From: Polaromonas sp. | GTDB lineage: Bacteria; Pseudomonadota; Gammaproteobacteria; Burkholderiales; Burkholderiaceae_C | Reading direction: 5' to 3' | DNA: 36,120 bases | Assembly (NCBI GenBank): GCA_013297865.1 | Contig: JAAFIP010000014.1 | Coordinates: forward strand, 63,819-99,938 | Shown here: in pieces, positions 31,253 to 36,120 of the stretch | Layout: each line of letters starts with the position of its first letter | How positions within the stretch are numbered: position 1 is the stretch's first letter | Translations under genes and position numbers: made by a program | Notes under the pieces: generated by a model | The model's input: the letters and a program-made list of their open reading frames with translations, nothing else | Database searches by the model: none | What the model was told of the DNA's origin: nothing

Positions 31253-32005
31253 TTATGCTGGTCGTACCGTCACGCCCAGCAGCAGCCCGCTTTGCACCTG
31301 CGCGGCAAGCCAGCTGCTGAAGTCGAAGTCTGCGGAGGCTGCGTCCAGTGCGTGGGCCAGGCTATGGCCTGCACAGAGCGCATCGATGCATGCCAGCTCA
31401 GACTCGGCCAACACCCGCAGGCGCGGCGCGTAGCCTTGGCGCCAAACCAGCGCGTGTTGCGCCACGCCAGCGCGCAACAAGGCGGCAGCTTCGTCGAGCG
31501 TGCCTTGGCCCAGATGCGCCAGGGTGATAGCCGCTGCAGGGTAGGCGCTGCGCAACACCTGCGTGCCCGGCGCCAGGCGCAGCATGAGCGCCTCGGGGTC
31601 GTGCTGCGTGAGTGCAGCAAAGCTGGCCAGATCAGGCTCGGCATCGGCCGCGCTGGCACAGGTGTGCAGCGCCCATTCAATGGCGGCCACATCGGCCAGG
31701 TAAGGCGTGTCTGCCAGTTGCGTAGAGGCGGCCACAAACTGCGGCAATGTCGCACCCCACTGCGCCAGGTCGCCGCGCTGCGGTGGCTGCTGGTGCCAGA
31801 AGTCGCGTGCAAGATAGGCAAAACTCTCCTCCCCCACCAATTGCGCGAGCACGGGGTAGGCCGCCAGCAGAGCACGCTCGGCGCTGGCATGGGCGTTGGC
31901 GCGGTAAGCAGCCAGACCACGCGAGGCGGTGTCAGTCCGGGCTGCAAAGATGCGGTCAAGCAGGCTGTTCTGGGCCTGTGCCAAGGATGCAAGTGCAGCG
32001 CTCAT
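31253..32005 (-). CDS. bufC: DUF2063 protein (BufC-type partner of the MNIO enzyme)
   Basis: 250 residues of the DUF2063 family ('putative DNA-binding domain'). N-terminal features are [40 protein letters not shown]; the RAN...ALxxxYPVxxxLVGxExF pattern defines the family. In DUF692-containing clusters this protein acts as a substrate-recruiting partner of the MNIO enzyme, not in DNA binding. Its ATG overlaps the bufB stop (ATGA), so the two are translationally coupled. Confidence 0.87.
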   Translation of the reverse strand: MSAALASLAQAQNSLLDRIFAARTDTASRGLAAYRANAHASAERALLAAYPVLAQLVGEESFAYLARDFWHQQPPQRGDLAQWGATLPQFVAASTQLADTPYLADVAAIEWALHTCASAADAEPDLASFAALTQHDPEALMLRLAPGTQVLRSAYPAAAITLAHLGQGTLDEAAALLRAGVAQHALVWRQGYAPRLRVLAESELACIDALCAGHSLAHALDAASADFDFSSWLAAQVQSGLLLGVTVRPA

Positions 32006-32904
32006 GCGGCAGCCCTCTCAGACAGGGCAGCATGCGCCATCGCGTCAGCGCGTGTGGCTTCGTCCAGCAGGGTTTGCAGGGGCGGGATGTCGGTGTCCCA
32101 TTCGATCAGCGCAGGCACTGCACCAAAACGCTGCACAGCATGTGCGTAGATGCGCCAAACGGCATCGCAGACCACAGAGCCATGGTCGTCAATGACGATA
32201 TCGTCCATCACGCAATGGCCTGCCAGATGCAGCTCGCCTACGCTATCAGGGCGAATGGTATCCAGCCAGACGGCGCAGTCTTGCACAGCCTGCTCCACGT
32301 CACGCACGCCATTGAAAGCGCTTTGCGCGTTGAGGGCGTTCACATAAATATTATTCACGTCCACCAGCAGCTGGCAGCCAGTACGTTGCGTCAGGGTGTT
32401 CAGAAAATCAGTCTCGCTGCGGTCACTGCCTGGCAGCTCCAGGTAGGCGGACAGGTTCTCAACCAGCATGCTGCGTTGCAGGCGGTCTTGCACGCGCTGC
32501 ACATTGGCGCACAGGACATCGAGCGCAGCTTGGTTGAAGGGAATGGGAAGCAAATCGGCGGCGTGTACATCGCTCTGCCCCACCGTGCCGCGCGCAAAAC
32601 AAGCGTGGTCACTTACGCGTACAGGCTCCACGGTGTGCACCAAGCGGGCCAATTGGTCCAGATGCCATGCGTCGATACCGGCTGCAGAGCCCAAGCCCAA
32701 GCCTACGCCATGCAGGCTGATACCGTAGTGGCTGCGTGCTCGCAGCAAGGTGGCCAGAGCAGCACCCCCTTGGGCAAAAAAATTCTCGGAGTGGACTTCC
32801 AGAAAGCCCACACGCACAAGTGCTTCAAGCACTTGTGCGTAGTGCGGGTGCCGCCAGCCTATGCCAGCCGATGGCATGACCGGCGGGTGGGTTAACACAG
32901 TCAT
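32002..32904 (-). CDS. bufB: MNIO (DUF692) multinuclear iron oxidative enzyme, BufB-type
   Basis: 300 residues. DUF692 features: [31 protein letters not shown] at the N-terminus, [43 protein letters not shown] and ELHLAGHCV, which carry the His, Glu, Asp and Asn ligands of the iron cluster in a TIM barrel. MNIO enzymes oxidise Cys residues of peptide substrates, for example to thiooxazoles. The neighbour upstream (bufA, 34 bp) encodes the four-Cys substrate and the one downstream the DUF2063 partner. Confidence 0.92.
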   Translation of the reverse strand: MTVLTHPPVMPSAGIGWRHPHYAQVLEALVRVGFLEVHSENFFAQGGAALATLLRARSHYGISLHGVGLGLGSAAGIDAWHLDQLARLVHTVEPVRVSDHACFARGTVGQSDVHAADLLPIPFNQAALDVLCANVQRVQDRLQRSMLVENLSAYLELPGSDRSETDFLNTLTQRTGCQLLVDVNNIYVNALNAQSAFNGVRDVEQAVQDCAVWLDTIRPDSVGELHLAGHCVMDDIVIDDHGSVVCDAVWRIYAHAVQRFGAVPALIEWDTDIPPLQTLLDEATRADAMAHAALSERAAA

Positions 32905-32938
32905 AGCGTAGTAGGCGGCTATGAGGCATGTTGGAAAA

Positions 32939-33232
32939 TCAGCTTTTTTTCTCGCCGTCTTTCATCATCATGGATTTTTTAGCCTGCTCCGCAGTCAAGC
33001 CCTTCATGGATTCGCAGGTGCCCTTGGCCACATACTTCCACTCGCCTTTGTCATTGCTGACTTTAGACTGGCCTGCGCAGGAGTGTGTACCTGCGAGGTT
33101 GGCGCAGTCGTTTTGACCTGCTTTGGCAATGCCGTAGCACTTTTCTTTCTCCTGCGCCACGGCGGGAGTAGACAGCAGAACGGTAGACAAAAGGGAGGCA
33201 GCAGCCGCTGCAATCAAAGCACGTTGGTTCAT
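32939..33232 (-). CDS. bufA: DUF2282 (BufA1-type) bufferin precursor peptide
   Basis: 97 residues from ATG 33230-33232; the frame runs open much further upstream but without family sequence. A signal peptide is clear ([22 protein letters not shown], cleavage after AVA at about residue 26). The mature part has exactly four Cys (C32, C43, C52, C73) in the contexts EKCYG, QNDCAN, HSCAG and GTCES, the DUF2282/bufferin pattern. Bufferins are recently described ribosomally made peptides whose Cys are modified by the MNIO enzyme and which bind copper in the periplasm. It is the first gene of the operon. The 127 bp upstream contain an ECF-like promoter motif. Confidence 0.9.
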   Translation of the reverse strand: MNQRALIAAAAASLLSTVLLSTPAVAQEKEKCYGIAKAGQNDCANLAGTHSCAGQSKVSNDKGEWKYVAKGTCESMKGLTAEQAKKSMMMKDGEKKS

Positions 33233-33295
33233 AAGTAACTCCAATAAAGTTGATACACCGCCTCGGCAGGAATGAAATTGCTTCGGCTGGTGTTG

Positions 33296-33321
33296 AGTCT
33301 GCGCAATGCGGCTTTTCTTAC
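33296..33321 (-). promoter_or_regulatory. Candidate ECF-sigma promoter of the bufA operon
   Basis: Minus strand: GTAAGA (33316-33321), 15 bp, AGACT (33296-33300). The same GTAAGR-N15-[CA]GACT arrangement lies in front of the TlpA-like gene. The predicted transcription start is about 57 bp before the bufA ATG. Confidence 0.4.
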
Positions 33322-33359
33322 GTGGAGAGCTCAAATGATTTGTAAAAACGCGCAATGCA

Positions 33360-33911
33360 TCACAGCAGATCGGCAATCTTGTCCCACACCTCTGCGGGAA
33401 TGCGGCCATTGAAACGCTCCACCAATTTGCCCTCTTTGTCGAGCAGCAAAGTGACTGGTAACTGAGAACGCTGTAGGTCGGAACCGCCCAGATTGTCTTT
33501 ATAACCAGGCTCGCCTGCCCACAGCTGGGTGAAGCGCTGTTTGAGTGGCACAGACTTGTTGAGGATGGCGTTATAACTGTCGACATCGCTCATGCGCTTG
33601 TCCACGCTAACCAGCACCATCTCAAACGGCTTGTCTGCCCAACCGAGAATGTTTTCGCGTAGCTCGGGCATCTTGTCGCGGCAGACGGCGCAGTCGGTAG
33701 ACCAGAACATCACCAGCACCACCTTGCCTTTGAGGCCGGCCAGGCGGAAGGCTTTTTTCTCCACCGTGGTGCCCGTGATGACAGGCGTGGCGGCGCTGGC
33801 ATTGATGACAGCCGTGCTGGTTTGCGCATGCGCGCCAGTGCTTGCATACAGACACGTACATAGCAACGCGGTAGTAATGGCGGTATTGAAAAAATTCAGA
33901 TGAAAAGCCAC
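33360..33911 (-). CDS. Periplasmic TlpA-like thioredoxin-fold protein
   Basis: 183 residues. Signal peptide with cleavage after AHA (about residue 29). The thioredoxin-fold active site is CAVC (C74-C77) in [20 protein letters not shown], and the cis-Pro region is [14 protein letters not shown]. TlpA/ResA-like proteins reduce disulfides in the periplasm. It lies on the same strand as bufA with a 127-bp gap and is divergent from the sigma gene (75 bp). Because bufferins have Cys that must stay reduced or be modified, a role in this system is plausible but is inference. Confidence 0.87.
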   Translation of the reverse strand: MAFHLNFFNTAITTALLCTCLYASTGAHAQTSTAVINASAATPVITGTTVEKKAFRLAGLKGKVVLVMFWSTDCAVCRDKMPELRENILGWADKPFEMVLVSVDKRMSDVDSYNAILNKSVPLKQRFTQLWAGEPGYKDNLGGSDLQRSQLPVTLLLDKEGKLVERFNGRIPAEVWDKIADLL

Positions 33912-33942
33912 AGAATAATCTCCTTGAGGAAAGCATAAATTT

Positions 33943-33968
33943 AGTCGCTAAGATAACACCTTCCTTAC
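33943..33968 (-). promoter_or_regulatory. Candidate ECF-sigma promoter of the TlpA-like gene
   Basis: Minus strand: GTAAGG (33963-33968), 15 bp, CGACT (33943-33947), then about 30 bp to the ATG with AAGGAGA in between. It shares the layout of the motif in front of bufA. Confidence 0.4.
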
Positions 33969-33986
33969 AACACGAAGCCTGTCGCC

Positions 33987-34559
33987 ATGAGTTTTGAAAA
34001 CGATGTAGCCGAGCTGCGCAGCTATTTAATGCGTTTTGCACGCCTGCAATTGCGCAACGATGCCTGGGCCGAGGACGCGGTTTCCGAGACCATGCTGGCT
34101 GCCATAGCCAAGCCCCAGGCGTTTTCGGGGCAGTCCCAGCTCAAGACCTGGCTGGTCGGTATCCTGAAGCACAAGGTCGTGGATGCCTTGCGCGCCAATC
34201 TGCGCGAGGTCAATGCCAGTGACCTGCAGGGCGAGCACGAGAGCGATGAACTGGACGCCATCGGCTTTAAGACAGACGGCCATTTTGCCCAGCAGCCTGC
34301 GCAATGGGGCAATCCTGACCAGGACTTGAGCCAGCAGCAGTTCATGGCGGTGATGGACGCCTGTGTCGCCAAGCTGCCCCCGGTACAGGGGCGTTTGTTC
34401 TTGATGCGCGAGTGGCTGGAGATGGACGCCGATGAGGTATGTAAGGAATTGGGCATCACCTCTACTAACCTCTATGTTCAGCTGCACCGCGCCCGTCTGA
34501 GGCTGCGCGAGTGCTTGGAGCTGAACTGGTTTGGGCGCGCAGCGTCTGCGCCGATCTGA
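33987..34559 (+). CDS. ECF-type RNA polymerase sigma factor
   Basis: 190 residues. Region 2 is LRSYLMRFARLQLRNDAWAEDAVSETMLAAI at about 9-39 and QSQLKTWLVGILKHKVVDALR at about 49-69. Region 4 is LPPVQGRLFLMREWLEMDADEVCKELGITSTNLYVQLHRARLRLRECLE at about 132-180, with the helix-turn-helix in VCKELGITSTNLYVQLHRAR. It is followed 9 bp later by a zinc-finger anti-sigma gene and is divergent from the TlpA/bufferin genes, its likely targets. Confidence 0.92.
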   Translation: MSFENDVAELRSYLMRFARLQLRNDAWAEDAVSETMLAAIAKPQAFSGQSQLKTWLVGILKHKVVDALRANLREVNASDLQGEHESDELDAIGFKTDGHFAQQPAQWGNPDQDLSQQQFMAVMDACVAKLPPVQGRLFLMREWLEMDADEVCKELGITSTNLYVQLHRARLRLRECLELNWFGRAASAPI

Positions 34560-34568
34560 CTACAAAGT

Positions 34569-34826
34569 GTGTCCAAGCCTGCCATGTTGAATTACCCATT
34601 TCGCCGTTCATGTAAAGAGGTTGCCGCCTTGGTGGTAGCCCGGGAAGACCGCCATTTGCGCAGTACCGAGAAAATTGCGCTGCGCACCCATATGCTGATC
34701 TGCAAGGCATGCCCGCGCTTTGAGCAGCAGATTCTGACCATGCGCAACGCCTTGCGCCAATGGCGCAATTACGAGGGTGACGGCAGCGCGTCAGAGGGCT
34801 CCTCTTCGGGCAAGGTCGCCAAATAA
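34569..34826 (+). CDS. Zinc-finger (ZF-HC2 type) anti-sigma factor
   Basis: 85 residues. The zinc site is C (RRSCKEVAAL) with HMLICKAC, the H-x3-C-x2-C motif of the zinc-associated anti-sigma domain, at about residues 41-48. There is no membrane segment, so this is a soluble cytoplasmic anti-sigma. GTG at 34569 (MSKPAMLNYPF) is used; the in-frame ATG at 34584 (MLNYPFRRSCKE) is as likely. The 3' end overlaps the end of the convergent binding-protein gene by 58 bp. Confidence 0.83.
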   Translation: MSKPAMLNYPFRRSCKEVAALVVAREDRHLRSTEKIALRTHMLICKACPRFEQQILTMRNALRQWRNYEGDGSASEGSSSGKVAK

Positions 34827-35662
34827 TCCAGCCCCTGCACCGCGCGGCTGCCATACCAGCTGAGCATTTCGCCGTCCACCAGCTGCACCTTCGCCTGCGG
34901 CAGCCACTGTGCCACCTCCCGCACATGCTGCGGCCCAAAGCAATAGGGCTCTGAGGACAGCAGTACGCGCTGCACGTCGCCCAGCCAAGCCTCGTTGCCC
35001 TGCAGCGTGGGATACCGCGCAGCCCCAGGCGCAGTCAGACCATCTCCACCCTGCACTGCAGGCAGCGTCTGCCAGCCAATCAGGGCCAGCATCTGGCTGA
35101 TATAGGTGTCCTGTGCCACGCTCATCCAGGGCTCGCGCCAGATCAGGTAGAGCACTTTGCACGGCGCGCGCCCTGCCTGCAGCGCCCGCAGCTTGTCCAA
35201 ACGCCTGGATATATGGTCTTTTAGGTCGCCAGCCCTCTGGAATATCGCGGGAGCAGCTATTAAATCAGGAGCAATCTGCGCATTCAGAAAAGGTGCAAAA
35301 GCCGTGCACAGCTGGTCTATCAGCGCGATATTGTCTGCAGGCGTCTGCGGGTGGGTCACCACCACATAGGGCACCCACTGCCGCAGCGCATCCACCGTGG
35401 GTTTTTCGTTTTCATCGACATTGACGATCACATGGCTTGGGGCCAAGGCCCGGATTTTGTCCAGATTGACCGCTTTGGTACCCCCCATTTTGGGGATGTC
35501 GCGCACCGCATCGGCAGGATGGATGCAAAAACCTGTGCGCCCCACCAAAGCGGGGCCCAGCCCCACGGCGATAAGCAATTCGGTGATGCTGGGGACGAGG
35601 CTGACGATGCGCAAAGACGACACAATAATCCAAGGGTAAACACGGGGTTCGACACAAATCAC
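34769..35662 (-). CDS. BtuF/helical-backbone metal receptor family binding protein
   Basis: 297 residues. RIVSLVPSITELLIAVGLGPALVGRTGFC, then the KMGGTKAVNLDKIRALAPSHVIVNVDENEK segment, are typical of the BtuF-like substrate-binding fold for cobalamin or iron chelates. The C-terminal lobe contains YLIWREPWMSVAQDTYISQMLALIGW. There is no signal peptide: the conserved fold starts within 17 residues of the ATG, and a GTG at about 35623 (VSSLRIVSLVPS) may be the true start. No transporter genes are nearby, so it may be a cytoplasmic or orphan member. A dispersed repeat (35216-35271) is in frame at about residues 131-148 (IAPDLIAAPAIFQRAG). Confidence 0.8.
   Translation of the reverse strand: MICVEPRVYPWIIVSSLRIVSLVPSITELLIAVGLGPALVGRTGFCIHPADAVRDIPKMGGTKAVNLDKIRALAPSHVIVNVDENEKPTVDALRQWVPYVVVTHPQTPADNIALIDQLCTAFAPFLNAQIAPDLIAAPAIFQRAGDLKDHISRRLDKLRALQAGRAPCKVLYLIWREPWMSVAQDTYISQMLALIGWQTLPAVQGGDGLTAPGAARYPTLQGNEAWLGDVQRVLLSSEPYCFGPQHVREVAQWLPQAKVQLVDGEMLSWYGSRAVQGLDYLATLPEEEPSDALPSPS
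35216..35271 (-). repeat. Dispersed repeat copy 6, in frame inside the BtuF-like gene
   Basis: GGAATATCGCGGGAGCAGCTA around 35239-35259. On the coding strand it is read in the same frame as copy 1 in glcE, giving the peptide LIAAPAIFQ against IFIAAPATFQ there. Confidence 0.85.
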
Positions 35663-35748
35663 TATTCTGGCGCATAATGGGCAGGCGTGTACCTTTTAAG
35701 TACATGTTGTTGGTGATCGGTCAGTTTCGTGCAGGTATGCGTTTGCTA

Positions 35749-35788
35749 GGGACTCCATCGCTTTTTATTTGTGATTGATAGGAGTCCC
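35749..35788 (+). promoter_or_regulatory. Hairpin covering the ribosome binding site of the RRM gene
   Basis: GGGACTCC (35749-35756) pairs perfectly with GGAGTCCC (35781-35788), and ATC (35757-35759) with GAT (35777-35779). The right arm holds the Shine-Dalgarno bases AGGAG (35780-35784), 8 nt before the ATG. Such a structure could act as a temperature- or protein-controlled gate for translation. Confidence 0.6.
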
Positions 35789-35792
35789 ATTC

Positions 35793-36120
35793 ATGGGCAA
35801 TAAACTGTACGTTGGCAATCTGCCATATTCTGTGCGCGACGAAGACCTGAACCAGGCTTTCAGCGCTTTTGGTGGCGTTACCAGCGCTAAAGTGATGATG
35901 GAGCGCGACACCGGTCGTTCCAAAGGTTTCGGCTTTGTCGAAATGGCCAGCGACGCGGAAGCGCAAGCTGCCATCGAAGGCATGAACGGCCAACAACTCG
36001 ACGGCCGCGCCGTTGTAGTCAATGAAGCCCGCCCCATGGAGGCTCGCCCACCCCGCACTGGCGGTGGTGGTTTCGGCGGCGGTGGTGGCGGTCGTCGTGA
36101 AGGCGGCGGCGGTGGCTATG
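35793..36120 (+). CDS. Glycine-rich RRM RNA-binding protein, partial
   Basis: 109 residues are visible before the window ends. The RRM domain spans about 3-80: RNP2 LYVGNL at 5-10, RNP1 KGFGFVEM at about 44-51. After NEARPMEARPP a Gly/Arg-rich tail begins (TGGGGFGGGGGGRREGGGGG). This layout is that of the small bacterial RNA-binding proteins related to cyanobacterial Rbp and plant glycine-rich proteins, often induced in the cold. AGGAG at 35780-35784 is the ribosome binding site and lies in a hairpin. Confidence 0.92.
   Translation, partial: MGNKLYVGNLPYSVRDEDLNQAFSAFGGVTSAKVMMERDTGRSKGFGFVEMASDAEAQAAIEGMNGQQLDGRAVVVNEARPMEARPPRTGGGGFGGGGGGRREGGGGGY

Noticed and set aside
31747-32895. Plus-strand open frame of 382 codons opposite bufB/bufC
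   Set aside because: Antisense shadow; bufB and bufC are well supported by family motifs and coupled start/stop.

Overview
The window looks like chromosomal DNA of a betaproteobacterium of the order Burkholderiales, most likely family Comamonadaceae. The basis is the protein families (split hpa cluster, glcEF, maeB, DUF692/DUF2282 operon), the high-GC codon use, and a dispersed 'ATAGCTGCTCCCGCGATATTC' type repeat of a kind I associate with Comamonadaceae genomes. No rRNA, tRNA, transposase or integrase gene is visible.

Layout. 1-1266 (minus): glcF (partial) and glcE of glycolate oxidase. 1384-1689: a pair of 105-bp palindromic elements. 1757-3164 (minus): radA with a LexA-like box at its start. 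3475-5021: two minus-strand ORFs with lower GC, bordered by attC-like sites and without an integrase, so a probable relic or detached integron cassette array. 5213-5830: unknown membrane protein. 5884-13388 (plus): a homoprotocatechuate (3,4-dihydroxyphenylacetate) meta-cleavage operon, hpaR-hpaG1-hpaG2-hpaE-hpaD-hpaF-hpaH, followed by a class II aldolase/adducin-like gene and a ketopantoate-reductase-like gene. 13398-14674: AraC regulator divergent from a cupin. 14740-15782 (minus): secreted barnase-type RNase and barstar. 16033-19741 (minus): malic enzyme MaeB and a D-threonine aldolase/D-serine dehydratase-like enzyme. 19885-22470 (plus): a DUF11 surface protein with no visible anchor, and an epimerase. 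22550-22957: a second pair of the palindromic elements. 23163-26943 (minus): 2OG-Fe(II) oxygenase, then ParD-like antitoxin, zeta-like kinase, ribokinase and nucleoside hydrolase in transcription order. 27068-28377 (plus): amtB behind a sigma-54 type promoter. 28448-30081: SnoaL-like protein and a tandem DEP-domain protein. 30104-34826: a bufferin-type operon (bufA, MNIO bufB, bufC, DoxX, then a TVP38 protein), a TlpA-like protein, and a divergent ECF sigma factor with a zinc-finger anti-sigma factor. 34769-35662 (minus): a BtuF-like binding protein. 35793-end: a glycine-rich RRM protein behind a hairpin that covers its ribosome binding site.

How genes work together. The hpa enzymes carry homoprotocatechuate through ring cleavage, dehydrogenation, isomerisation, decarboxylation and hydration. 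The usual HpaI aldolase and the HpaBC hydroxylase are not in the window. The sigma/anti-sigma pair and a shared promoter-like motif in front of tlpA and bufA suggest one stress- or copper-responsive regulon. Ribokinase and nucleoside hydrolase form a nucleoside salvage unit that lies directly downstream of a toxin-antitoxin-like pair.

The strongest candidate for something undescribed is the family of four 105-bp elements. Each has a 59-bp core and two 23-bp arms. The arms differ widely between copies but are always complementary, and the internal hairpin shows compensatory changes. They occur as two inverted pairs about 21 kb apart.
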